Assembly (NCBI RefSeq): GCF_009671245.1
Contig: NZ_VTFS01000001.1
Coordinates: 655,914-719,913, forward strand
DNA from: Marinicella rhabdoformis
Lineage (GTDB): Bacteria > Pseudomonadota > Gammaproteobacteria > Xanthomonadales > Marinicellaceae
Direction: 5' to 3'
Length of the DNA stretch: 64,000 bases
How positions within the stretch are numbered: the first letter of the stretch is position 1; each line of letters starts with the position of its first letter. Under the pieces are notes generated by a model. It was not told the DNA's origin. It was given only the letters and a program-made list of their open reading frames with translations, and made no database searches. Position numbers and translations under genes: made by a program. Shown here piece after piece: positions 10,328 through 18,625 of the stretch.

Positions 10328-10648
10328 AAATTTCCTGTTTTTCTCGGTTTATGGCCGTAAATAGTCAAAATAATTCAATAAGACACTTCATTCTATGTAT
10401 ATCTTTCATAAATTCCACTTTTTCTAGAAATGAAGCAGGGTTATTTAAGCTTCATTAGCTGGTGTCGTGAATTGCATTAATAGTTTGTGTATTTGTTTGT
10501 TGAAATACTCTTTAGATAAACCCAAGACTACATCAAATAAGGATGTTTTTATTTTAAAAAAGTGAGGTGTTAGCTTTTGCCAATTTCATAAGTAAGAAAA
10601 AAGTGGCTGGAAAGTCCTTTTTCCAGCTTTTAATACATCAAAAGTTGA
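10328..10648. other. Intergenic region of 321 bp
   Basis: I see no gene here. The right end holds the terminator of the TonB module (10603-10632). The left end must hold the dsbC promoter. In between, an 8-bp inverted repeat AATGAAGC/GCTTCATT at 10429-10436 and 10449-10456 encloses a 12-base loop without a T tract. Its role is unknown. Confidence 0.6.
10603..10632 (-). terminator. Rho-independent terminator of the TonB2-type operon
   Basis: The stem GCTGGAAA/TTTTCCAGC (10606-10613 with 10619-10627) is followed on the minus strand by a run of T after the CCAC step. It lies about 20 bases beyond the TPR gene stop and ends the six-gene energy module. Confidence 0.8.
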
Positions 10649-11923
10649 TTACGGCTGAGCTTGGGCAGTCGTTGCTTTTGCCTTTTCTTCCAACGTGGTT
10701 AAATGATTCAACCATTGCTGTGCATTACTTCTTGATTTTTTATAGTTTATTGCATTGTTAAAAGCCTTTCTCGCCTGAGGATAGTTTTTCAAGCTTGCAT
10801 GACTCATACCTAACATCAACCAAGCATTGCCCATCTTATCGTCACTTAAACCGCCTTTTTTCAATGCAGATGTTATAGAAGAAACGGCTTTAGACCAGTT
10901 CTCCATGTCTAAATACAAAAATGAACGAGTTAAATCCATTTCACCGTCTTTAGCAAACTCACTTGCTCTGTCATACGCTGCCAATGATTTGTCGACATTT
11001 TTAGCGGCGTACCAAGTTTGTCCCAATTGCTTTAAGTTTTTGAAATTGGCCTCAACTTTTTTCTCATTCATGGCACGCTCTAATAATTTAGCGCCTTCAT
11101 AAGGAACATTATTATATGAGTACATCTTGTACAGTTGTAGGTATTCACTTTCTTCAGATAATAACCCTTTCCTTTCGGCTAGCGCCAAAACAGCCAGTGA
11201 TTTTTTGTCATTTTTTAAAGTAAAATAAACTGAAGACAGCTGTTTCCAATAGATTTTCTTCTCAGGAGCCAGACCTATCAAAATTTCCAACACCTCTGCC
11301 ATTTGCTTATATTCAGACAATTCGGCATGCGTAGACAACAAAAGCTGGTACCAAGATTCATTGGGCTTATCAGCCAATGCTATGGCCTGCTTTATGGCTT
11401 TTTGCGCTTCTCTGAACTGTTCTAATTGCGCATGAGTATTTGCCTTAACAGCAAAAGCTTTATCTGGAATCTCATCTACAACTTTAAAGTATTCATCCAA
11501 AGACTTTAAAACACCTTGATAATCTTGGTCCGCCATTTTGATCTGAGCCAATTGCAACATCATACTGAAATGAGTTGTATTAGGCATCGCATCTAAATCA
11601 ATAGATTTTTGAAAATGACGTGCTGTGGCTTTGTAGTCACCTTGAGCGGAAGCTGCATGGCCAAGCAGTTGATGCAACAATGATTGAACATAAGCATCAC
11701 GCTTAGGGTTGGTCTTAACCAACATAGCTTCCAAACCTGATTTAGCTTCCGCGTATTTCTCATCTGCCAAGAATTCACTCAACTTAGTGACCCTTTTAGA
11801 TTGAACCTCAGACATGATGACTTGAGCAGATGGCTTTCTTTCAGGGTTGTCAGTCTTTAATGATCCTGCCAACAATGAAGTTGACGACAATAACAAAGCA
11901 CTTACAGTGATTAATTTATTCAT
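10649..11923 (-). CDS. Exported TPR protein of the TonB2-type module
   Basis: The 424-residue product has a signal peptide and then an array of degenerate tetratricopeptide repeats through most of its length, so a periplasmic protein-binding role is likely. The start at 11923 is chosen because a perfect GAGGAG ribosome site precedes that ATG and a signal peptide begins there. An upstream in-frame start at 11977 would run into tonB. A TPR gene at the end of a TonB/ExbB/ExbD/TtpC/DUF3450 operon is a recurring arrangement in Vibrio, Shewanella and relatives. Its precise job is not known to me. The gene is 13 bases after tonB and is followed by a strong terminator. Confidence 0.85.
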   Translation of the reverse strand: MNKLITVSALLLSSTSLLAGSLKTDNPERKPSAQVIMSEVQSKRVTKLSEFLADEKYAEAKSGLEAMLVKTNPKRDAYVQSLLHQLLGHAASAQGDYKATARHFQKSIDLDAMPNTTHFSMMLQLAQIKMADQDYQGVLKSLDEYFKVVDEIPDKAFAVKANTHAQLEQFREAQKAIKQAIALADKPNESWYQLLLSTHAELSEYKQMAEVLEILIGLAPEKKIYWKQLSSVYFTLKNDKKSLAVLALAERKGLLSEESEYLQLYKMYSYNNVPYEGAKLLERAMNEKKVEANFKNLKQLGQTWYAAKNVDKSLAAYDRASEFAKDGEMDLTRSFLYLDMENWSKAVSSITSALKKGGLSDDKMGNAWLMLGMSHASLKNYPQARKAFNNAINYKKSRSNAQQWLNHLTTLEEKAKATTAQAQP

Positions 11924-11936
11924 GAATAGCTCCTCA

Positions 11937-12569
11937 TTAACTGTCTGGCAAATCAAACTCAATGGTTTGAGTAGCAATTTGCTCTACCTGCTGACCATTA
12001 ACAACCTTTGGTTTAAATTTAAACTTTAAGATTGCTCGAATGGCTTCACGGTCGAATATGCGTTTAGGTTTTGAATCAACCACTTGTGGATTAGAAACTG
12101 TTCCACCTGGAGTAATTGTAAATTGAACCTTAACCCACCCTTCAATTTTAGCCATCAGTGCCTTACGTGGATACTGAGGCGCGATTCGAACAATGGGAAT
12201 TACGCCACCTTCTGCACCCATATCTACTGAACCCAATTGACCTAAAAACGGACCATCTCCACCCATACCCAAATCTAAATTAGGAATATTTGCCATTGGC
12301 ATGTTATTAACTACTTGCTGCTGCTGAGCAACATTCAGTTTTGGTGGCGGTGGCGGCTCTTTTGGTGGTGGTGGCTTCTTAGGGATTCTTCGAGAACGCT
12401 CTCTCACCTCATCCTCTAATTTTACTTTCGTAAAATCAATAGAAGGCAACTCATCATCATTATTACGGTTATCAGCAGCTTGGCTAACCAAGTGATGCAT
12501 TAACAGATACAAAGTAACCGTAATAAATGCAGCAGCAAAAGCAACTAGAATATAGCGAGGTAAACTCAT
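11937..12569 (-). CDS. tonB: Energy transducer TonB (TonB2-like)
   Basis: The 210-residue protein has one N-terminal membrane helix (about 5-28), a proline-rich linker with 'KKPPPPKEPPPPPK' at about 64-78, and a C-terminal TonB domain of about 90 residues starting with 'IVRIAPQYPRKAL'. That domain includes the 'GWVKVQFTI' strand and ends in 'TIEFDLPDS'. TonB spans the periplasm and passes proton-motive energy from ExbB/ExbD to outer-membrane receptors. It is short, as TonB2-type proteins are. It lies 5 bases after exbD. The TonB-dependent receptor at 43498-46101 is a plausible client. Confidence 0.93.
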   Translation of the reverse strand: MSLPRYILVAFAAAFITVTLYLLMHHLVSQAADNRNNDDELPSIDFTKVKLEDEVRERSRRIPKKPPPPKEPPPPPKLNVAQQQQVVNNMPMANIPNLDLGMGGDGPFLGQLGSVDMGAEGGVIPIVRIAPQYPRKALMAKIEGWVKVQFTITPGGTVSNPQVVDSKPKRIFDREAIRAILKFKFKPKVVNGQQVEQIATQTIEFDLPDS

Positions 12570-12574
12570 ACAAC

Positions 12575-12979
12575 TTACCCCTGATCTTTTTCTGCAGCGA
12601 TCGAAATACTTTCAACACCAGCTGATTTAATTTGATCCATTACCTGTACTAAGTCACCTGTACGAGACCCACGATCAGCAATAATAACTGCACTGGCTTC
12701 TGGGTTTTCCGCATGCATTTTTTCTACACGAGATCTAACCGCACGTAAATCAACTTCTTGTTTGTTAATCCAAATCGCACCATCGTCTTTGATAGCAACC
12801 AAAATATTTCCTTTTTTGACTTGCTTGGCATTTGAATTAGATGGTCTTGAAATATCAACACCTGTTTCTTTTACAAATGAAGTTGTTACGATAAAGAAAA
12901 TCAACATGATGAATACTACGTCCAGCATGGGCGTGATGTTGATTTCTGCTTCGTCTTCTTGAAAATGTCTTTTCTTCAT
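12575..12979 (-). CDS. exbD: Biopolymer transport protein ExbD
   Basis: The 134-residue protein has a short cytoplasmic start, one membrane helix with the key aspartate at residue 20 ('NITPMLDVVFIML'), and a periplasmic ExbD domain. The Asp lies in the proton path of the ExbB/ExbD motor. Length and layout are typical of the TonB2-associated ExbD type. The gene is separated from exbB by 63 bases that contain a strong hairpin, while all other junctions of the operon are 1 to 13 bases. Confidence 0.93.
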   Translation of the reverse strand: MKKRHFQEDEAEINITPMLDVVFIMLIFFIVTTSFVKETGVDISRPSNSNAKQVKKGNILVAIKDDGAIWINKQEVDLRAVRSRVEKMHAENPEASAVIIADRGSRTGDLVQVMDQIKSAGVESISIAAEKDQG

Positions 12980-13006
12980 TGTTCAATTCTCTTTTTACTC
13001 AATGTT

Positions 13007-13036
13007 ATTGACCTGAACCAATGGTCCAGGTTCAAT
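13007..13036 (-). other. Intercistronic hairpin between exbB and exbD
   Basis: ATTGACCTGAACC at 13007-13019 pairs with GGTCCAGGTTCAAT at 13023-13036, with one bulge and one mismatch and a 3-base loop. There is no T tract, so it is not a normal terminator. It sits after the exbB stop and before the exbD start, where it could stabilise the upstream message and help set an ExbB excess over ExbD. Confidence 0.6.
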
Positions 13037-13042
13037 AAATTT

Positions 13043-13567
13043 TCAATGTGACTGCATTCTGTCTTCTAATTTTTCCGCTTCAACCGCCGCTTTGTGCTTG
13101 AAGAAAGTCGTAAAAAATACACCAGACAGTGCAGCAACCATGCCAGCCATAGTCGGTACAGTGGCTTTTGAAACACCACCGGCCATCGCTCTGGCATTAC
13201 TGGTACCAGCAATTGCCATGATGTCAAATACTTGCAACATGCCATAAACAGTTCCAAACAATCCAAATAATGGGCTGATGGCAACCAAAGACTCTAAAAA
13301 GCCTAAACCTGAACGCAAACTGATTGATGCTTCAGAAACTTTTGCTTCTTTGATTCTTCTGGCAAACCAAGTGGTTGTGTCTTCTCGCTCGTCCCATTCT
13401 TTAATGATTTTGTTTCTCATCTTAGGATAAGTTACAAAATAGAACCAAGAACGCTCAAGAATCATCAGCCACATCACAAATAATAACACCATGATGGCCC
13501 AGAGCACTGGGCCACCCATGTCAATAAAAGATAAAATGCTATACCAACGCTCTTTGAGCCAAAACAT
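13043..13567 (-). CDS. exbB: ExbB/TolQ family proton channel protein (ExbB2-like)
   Basis: The 174-residue protein belongs to the MotA/TolQ/ExbB family. It has an N-terminal helix (about 18-38), a cytoplasmic loop and two C-terminal helices with the signature 'SPLFGLFGTVYGMLQVF' near 97-113 and the 'VPTMAGMVAALSGVFF' segment. ExbB pentamers surround two ExbD helices and form the proton-driven motor for TonB. It is small, like the ExbB2 partner in TonB2 systems. The gene begins one base after the stop of the larger TtpC-like paralog. Confidence 0.92.
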   Translation of the reverse strand: MFWLKERWYSILSFIDMGGPVLWAIMVLLFVMWLMILERSWFYFVTYPKMRNKIIKEWDEREDTTTWFARRIKEAKVSEASISLRSGLGFLESLVAISPLFGLFGTVYGMLQVFDIMAIAGTSNARAMAGGVSKATVPTMAGMVAALSGVFFTTFFKHKAAVEAEKLEDRMQSH

Positions 13568-13568
13568 C

Positions 13569-14933
13569 TTATTTCTCCGCCATACGGGCTACGATGCCTG
13601 CACTTTGCTCTTCTAGGATTTGCGTTTGTTTACGCGCCATAGATTGCAAGATTGAGTGCAATACAGTCAAAGGAATGGCAACAACCAAGCCCAACACTGT
13701 AGTTACCAGGGCCATAGAAATACCGCCAGCCATAGATTTAGGATCACCAGTACCCATTAATGTGATCATTTGGAAGGTTTGAATCATACCAACAACTGTA
13801 CCTAACAGACCCATTAAAGGTGCAATCACATAAAATACTTTAATGATAGACAAACCTGACTCTAGAGGTCCGGTCTCTCTCAAAATGGCCTCATCTAGTT
13901 TCAATTCCATTGTCTCAATGTCAGTATCTGGACTTTCAGTATATACAGACATGATACGACCCAAAGCATTGTTTTGACTTGGTTGCTTTTTCTTTAATTG
14001 AGATTTGATTTTTGAACCAGAACCTAACAACATGAAGAACTTGATGATAGCAATTACCAAACCGATACCACCCATAATCAAAATGGTATAACCCACTTCT
14101 TCACCTTGTTTTACTTTGTCCTGCCAACTTGGAGTCTGAATCACCAGCTGTAAAATGGTACCACGGGTATAATCCATTGGCACTTCGCCTAATTGGCCCG
14201 CCGGCGTATTAACAAAACTTTTAGCCAAACCAGCATATTGAGCCGCAGGTTGTTTTGACAAACGCATCAACTCACCTTTACCAGTACCAGTACCAGCATC
14301 AGCAGCAGATTTCCAGATCAAAAACTTACCATTTGAATCGAACGCATTGAACGTACCAACTCGAGTGACCTCTACATTACTTTCAATTTCTCCACGCTCA
14401 TCACGAATATCGGCCGTGAACCTAGAGATCTTACCTTCTTCGACAATTTCAGTTTGCATTTCCAACCACAGTTGACGCAATTCTTGAATGTTAGGTAATT
14501 TAGTTTGTGAAGCCAACTGAGTTAAAAACTCAATTCGACCAGGCAATTCAGCAGAAGTCATAGACTCTTCTAAAGCGCTTCTTAAGTCGCCAGCCAATAC
14601 TTTAACGGTACCTTGCATTTCACCCAAGTTACCAGAACGCTCAGCCAAAGTAGTTTCCAGTTCAGCCAATGTTTTTTCGTTGTTGTCGTAAGCCAACTTT
14701 AATTCTTCTGTACGACGTTCTAAAGCTGCCAACTGTGCACGAGCTTCACTCAACAAACGGCGCTGTTGGTCACGCTTGCTTTTGAATTCTGCTTCACGTT
14801 TTTTGTTTGCTGCAGAGCTTTCAGTTGCTGCCTTTTTAACAACATTCAACAACTGATCTAAAGACATATCTTGTGCTTGAACAGCAGTTGCCGAAAAACA
14901 CAGTGCCAATAACAAAGTAGTTAATTTTCTCAT
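13569..14933 (-). CDS. TtpC-like ExbB-family protein with large periplasmic domain
   Basis: The 454-residue protein has a signal peptide (cut near 'AVQAQ', residue 20) and a charged coiled-coil region (about 30-125, rich in Lys, Arg, Glu and Leu). A periplasmic globular domain follows, then a first helix near 285-305, and a C-terminal MotA/TolQ/ExbB domain with 'APLMGLLGTVVGMIQTF' near 370-386. This is the layout of TtpC, the extra ExbB-like partner required by TonB2 complexes in Vibrio. It lies one base before exbB, and the DUF3450 gene ends one base upstream. The family role is known; the receptors served here are not. Confidence 0.88.
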   Translation of the reverse strand: MRKLTTLLLALCFSATAVQAQDMSLDQLLNVVKKAATESSAANKKREAEFKSKRDQQRRLLSEARAQLAALERRTEELKLAYDNNEKTLAELETTLAERSGNLGEMQGTVKVLAGDLRSALEESMTSAELPGRIEFLTQLASQTKLPNIQELRQLWLEMQTEIVEEGKISRFTADIRDERGEIESNVEVTRVGTFNAFDSNGKFLIWKSAADAGTGTGKGELMRLSKQPAAQYAGLAKSFVNTPAGQLGEVPMDYTRGTILQLVIQTPSWQDKVKQGEEVGYTILIMGGIGLVIAIIKFFMLLGSGSKIKSQLKKKQPSQNNALGRIMSVYTESPDTDIETMELKLDEAILRETGPLESGLSIIKVFYVIAPLMGLLGTVVGMIQTFQMITLMGTGDPKSMAGGISMALVTTVLGLVVAIPLTVLHSILQSMARKQTQILEEQSAGIVARMAEK

Positions 14934-14934
14934 C

Positions 14935-15708
14935 TTATTCTCCTGTGCTCATGATAACTGGCAAGCCAATCAAGTTTGGCGCAGCTTGTTTAGCAGCAAT
15001 TCTCAATCCTTCCTTAATAGCTGAATTGTATCTGTCATCCAATTTCTCGAATTGTTTGGTAGATGCATTCCACATACCAGACTCTTTTTCATCCAATGTT
15101 TGGTATAACAAGGCTGTACGACCTATTTGCAAGAACTTAACTTTGGTGTTATTGCCTGGCAACTCATCTTCATATGTAGAAACAGAACGACCATAATCCA
15201 ACTCAATTTGATACGCTTCAGTTACTTTTCGATAAATTTCAGAAGTGGTCACACTTGAGTTTTCTAAAATGGCTTCTAATGAAGCAACTCGTCTCAAACG
15301 CTCTTGTTTTCTGAAAGGCACATCAGCTTCAACTATCTGCCTCATCATATCGACCATTTCGATTACCATAGGAACAATGGCACGGTTAGTTGATTCCAAC
15401 TCAGTCATTTGCTCATTCATAGATTGAATGGCGCTGTTTTGGTCATTTACAACCGTTTCTAACTGCTGGTTATAAACCTGCAAACTTTCAATTTCAGACA
15501 ATACTGTTCTGTATTGAACCAACAACTCTTCTGTTTGATCACTCAAACGGTTGACGCTGTTTTGAGATGTTGCTGCTGCATTGTTGGTGTTGGTCACCAC
15601 CTGTACTGCTGTTTGTAATTGTGCAGTTACTGCAACTGAAACGAACATTAAAGCCAAAATTACCATTTTTTTGGTCAAATTAACTTTAGAATTGTGAGAT
15701 ATAAGCAT
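14935..15708 (-). CDS. DUF3450 family exported protein of the TonB2-type module
   Basis: The 257-residue product has a signal peptide with a hydrophobic core around 'MVILALMFVSVAVTAQ', a coiled-coil region (about 35-110) and an alpha-rich remainder. This is the layout of DUF3450 proteins, which are found beside TtpC/ExbB/ExbD/TonB genes. The start at 15708 is favoured by a GGAAGG ribosome site 6-7 bases upstream; an ORF start at 15765 would add a non-signal-like extension. It is the first gene of the operon. Function is unproven, and a structural link between the motor and the periplasm is the usual guess. Confidence 0.85.
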   Translation of the reverse strand: MLISHNSKVNLTKKMVILALMFVSVAVTAQLQTAVQVVTNTNNAAATSQNSVNRLSDQTEELLVQYRTVLSEIESLQVYNQQLETVVNDQNSAIQSMNEQMTELESTNRAIVPMVIEMVDMMRQIVEADVPFRKQERLRRVASLEAILENSSVTTSEIYRKVTEAYQIELDYGRSVSTYEDELPGNNTKVKFLQIGRTALLYQTLDEKESGMWNASTKQFEKLDDRYNSAIKEGLRIAAKQAAPNLIGLPVIMSTGE

Positions 15709-15946
15709 ACCTTCCCTTCCAATTATTAGTTTAAGAATACGTGAAACCATTGATTTTAAGCACATTTTTCAATACAAAACACACCCAAACTCAAGATTCA
15801 CTCGACTCAGTGGGGAACAAGAATACCCGCCTTTCTCAAAAATTTAAAGAAATATTTACGCTAAATTAAGAAAAATATTGTTACATTTTGCTCGCGTATT
15901 TCTATAAAATCCATGCCGTTCAATCATTTACAAGGCAATTCATAAA

Positions 15947-16354
15947 ATGAAGCACTCTTCAGTTTTTAAACATCTCTTTTCACTAATGTACGACATATTT
16001 CCTATTTTAGGTCTGTTTTTGACATCTTCTCTATTTATCATGTTATTGAGGGGTGGTGAAGAAGTATCTCCAGGCACTGTTTGGTTTCAATTTTTTCTCG
16101 CGGCTGAAGTGTTTTTGTATTTTGCCTATTCATGGAAATCTGGCGGACAAACATTAGGCATGCGTGCATGGAAGCTGGCAATTGTAGACCACAACCAACT
16201 AACATGGGGCAAGGTAACTTTAAGGTTTTTGGCGGGTGTGGCCAGTATAGCCACACTTGGGCTTGGCCTTTGGGTCAAGCTCTGGAACAAAGACAAGATA
16301 ACCTGGATGGACCAAATCAGTCACACCAAAACTGTTTCTATTAAGAAAGCCTGA
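15947..16354 (+). CDS. RDD family membrane protein
   Basis: The 135-residue protein has three hydrophobic segments (about 13-33, 44-62 and 86-105). It shows the RDD-family pattern: an N-terminal 'MYDIFPIL' segment in place of the usual Arg-Asp-Asp, and 'GGQTLGMRAWKLAIVD' in the middle. RDD proteins are small inner-membrane proteins of mostly unknown function, some linked to ion exchange. The gene stands alone on the plus strand, divergent from the TonB2-type operon. Its last 14 bases overlap the end of the convergent lptG gene. RDD genes next to lptFG occur in other gammaproteobacteria. Confidence 0.85.
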   Translation: MKHSSVFKHLFSLMYDIFPILGLFLTSSLFIMLLRGGEEVSPGTVWFQFFLAAEVFLYFAYSWKSGGQTLGMRAWKLAIVDHNQLTWGKVTLRFLAGVASIATLGLGLWVKLWNKDKITWMDQISHTKTVSIKKA

Positions 16355-17423
16355 GCTTTTCTGACAAGACCAAAAATAGAACCATGATCAATGCCAAGGA
16401 AGGCAACATGGCAACCCAGAACGGATGCACATGATAAACCTCGCCATAATTAAGCAAGGTCTTGTTTAGCAAATAAATCACAATACCAATCACAATACCC
16501 ACAACCAATCGCTGTGCCATGCCTCCACTCCTCACCTGGCCGAATAACATCACAACGCCGCACATGGCTGTGGCAATGACCAACAATGGAAAACTCCATT
16601 TAGACCACCAAGCAATATGATACGCTGATTGCATGCTTTCATTCTGAGCCGTGAATTGCTGATACTTTTTAATGTCACGTAAACTCAAATATTTTGGCCG
16701 GGTGCTGCTGATATTCAAAATCTCAGGTTCAATGCGAGATGACCATTTCATGTCAGACTTCTTATCAAGGTCCACACCAGCCACTTCAAATTTTGAAATC
16801 TGAATGTTTTCCAGCGTCCATTGTTCATTTTTATATGTTGCCTTTTCAGCCTTCGACACCCGCTTAAGCTTCTTATCCACCAGCTCAAACACAGTCACAT
16901 CTTCCAACTCATATCCACCGTCACCTTTGGACCTCATTTGTTTGGTTTTTAAAACAACATCACCATCTTTCAACCAAATGGCCTTTGATGTACTGATAGA
17001 TTTACCCTGAGAAATTTTATGGTTCCTGAAGTCTTGCGCCATTTGCTCTCCTGCTGGCGCAACAAACTCGCCCAACCACAAAACCAAAGCCAACCAAAAC
17101 CCAATGGACAGCAGCGCAACCACAGCAATTTTAATTTTACTGAAACCAGAACTCATCAGCACAACCAACTCAGAACCCGCTGCCAAGGCGCCCAGACCAA
17201 CAACGACAGACAACACCGCGCTGACAGGAAAAAGTTCATATATTTTACTGGGAATGGTTAAAGCCACATAAAAGAACACATCACCTAAAGTATAGGCCGA
17301 CGATATGTCATTTAACTCTTTAATCAAAGCAAACAACACATCAATTGAAAGTAAGATCAAAACAGCCAACAACAATGCCGCTGAAATTGACTTAAATAAG
17401 TATCGCGTTATCAGGCCCATCAC
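16341..17423 (-). CDS. lptG: LPS export ABC transporter permease LptG
   Basis: The 360-residue protein has three N-terminal membrane helices, a periplasmic beta-jellyroll region (about 125-260) and three C-terminal helices, the YjgP/YjgQ family layout. LptG pairs with LptF and the ATPase LptB to pull lipopolysaccharide out of the inner membrane. The gene overlaps the lptF stop by four bases (ATGA). The first helix and the 'LIKELNDISSAYTLGD' region match LptG rather than LptF, and gene order F then G also fits. Confidence 0.93.
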   Translation of the reverse strand: MMGLITRYLFKSISAALLLAVLILLSIDVLFALIKELNDISSAYTLGDVFFYVALTIPSKIYELFPVSAVLSVVVGLGALAAGSELVVLMSSGFSKIKIAVVALLSIGFWLALVLWLGEFVAPAGEQMAQDFRNHKISQGKSISTSKAIWLKDGDVVLKTKQMRSKGDGGYELEDVTVFELVDKKLKRVSKAEKATYKNEQWTLENIQISKFEVAGVDLDKKSDMKWSSRIEPEILNISSTRPKYLSLRDIKKYQQFTAQNESMQSAYHIAWWSKWSFPLLVIATAMCGVVMLFGQVRSGGMAQRLVVGIVIGIVIYLLNKTLLNYGEVYHVHPFWVAMLPSLALIMVLFLVLSEKLRLS

Positions 17424-18514
17424 GATGCGCCCTCAGCCTTCAAAGCTGACCATTTTAATGAAGGGCCATCGGCTTTTTTAATGCGCCAAACACCGTAAAT
17501 TAGAAACACAGCGTAAACCCACCACAAGCCGAAAGCCATAGGTACTTTTTCCTGCTCCAACAATGATTGTCCAATAGTTAACAAGTTAACCATGAACGCA
17601 TAAGCCAAAACACCTACCACCAAGTTGACAAATTTTGCCTCTCTGTGTGACGTTTTAGACAAACTCACTGCCAAGACAAATAAAACCAAAACAGTCAATG
17701 CTGGCATGATGCGCCAATGCAGTTGTGCTTGCTCTTTGACATCCGTTGACTGCCATAATTCCATTGAAGTTTTAGATTTCTCATCTAAGTCAGCAATTTT
17801 TTCATCCAAACTGGGTAATTTAATGTCATTGCGTTTGAACTTCATCAAAGTGTATTTTTGCGTTCCAGGCTGGCCTTCATTTCGATATCCATTAAACAGT
17901 GCAATGTATTTTTGACCATCCTCTTCATACTGGTGCGCGTATTCAGCTGTGATGGTGTCAATCCGATCATCGTGACTGATGTTAGCAAAAACATTTTCAA
18001 CTTTCTGCTGTTCCACATCGACCCTATCTACAAAGATGACGCCATCAGAAGAAAAAAACTTTTGAAACTTGCCCTCGGTTAAACCCATCAAAGAAATTTC
18101 ATCGTTGGCTTTAGATGTAAGTTCCTTTGAAATCTTAGCCGCTTCAGGAGACACCACCAAAGACAAAAATAACATCAAAGCGAAAACAAACACCGCCAGG
18201 GGCATCAGTGCCTTCAACATCGACTTGGTTGACCACCCCACACTGTGCATGATGACCGCTTCTTGATTGCGGTATAAACCACTTAACGAAACCAACACCC
18301 CTAAGAAAAATGAGAGTGGCACCAAAATACTGAGCACATCAACAGAGCGCAGACTCAACTCAGTAAACAAAAGCTCCGGAGGTAAAACGCCACGCGCGAT
18401 GGCGCGCAAAGTAGAAGTAAACAAAGTCCCCACCATCAACAAAAACAGCAGCATCAAAACCACCAAACTGGTTTGGATACATTGTTTTCTTAAATAGTTG
18501 GCTAAAGTATTCAT
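17420..18514 (-). CDS. lptF: LPS export ABC transporter permease LptF
   Basis: The 364-residue YjgP/YjgQ protein has three helices, a periplasmic jellyroll (about 120-260) and three helices. It contains the conserved segment 'LVPLSFFLGVLVSLSGLYRN' near 60-80. With LptG it forms the permease of the LptB2FG exporter. It is the first gene of the lptFG pair and is divergent from pepA, the same arrangement as in E. coli and Xanthomonas. The 111-base gap must hold both promoters. Confidence 0.93.
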   Translation of the reverse strand: MNTLANYLRKQCIQTSLVVLMLLFLLMVGTLFTSTLRAIARGVLPPELLFTELSLRSVDVLSILVPLSFFLGVLVSLSGLYRNQEAVIMHSVGWSTKSMLKALMPLAVFVFALMLFLSLVVSPEAAKISKELTSKANDEISLMGLTEGKFQKFFSSDGVIFVDRVDVEQQKVENVFANISHDDRIDTITAEYAHQYEEDGQKYIALFNGYRNEGQPGTQKYTLMKFKRNDIKLPSLDEKIADLDEKSKTSMELWQSTDVKEQAQLHWRIMPALTVLVLFVLAVSLSKTSHREAKFVNLVVGVLAYAFMVNLLTIGQSLLEQEKVPMAFGLWWVYAVFLIYGVWRIKKADGPSLKWSALKAEGAS

Positions 18515-18544
18515 TCAAAGTTTCATTTCGTGGCGCGCCATTTT

Positions 18545-18571
18545 ACCAGAAAGCATAGAGTAAAATCTGGT
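18545..18571. promoter_or_regulatory. Inverted repeat in the lptF/pepA divergent promoter region
   Basis: ACCAGA at 18545-18550 and TCTGGT at 18566-18571 form a dyad with a 15-base spacer, flanked by T-rich and A-rich arms. It sits between the two divergent starts. It could be a regulator site, but the half-sites are short, so chance is possible. Confidence 0.3.
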
Positions 18572-18625
18572 GAAAGCGACGCATATTGTATAAAATGCGC
18601 GGTTCGTATATATAAGGAATAAAAC

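Noticed and set aside
11924-11977. Longer start for the TPR protein
   Set aside because: It would overlap tonB and remove the signal peptide from the N-terminus, while the ATG at 11923 has a perfect GAGGAG site.
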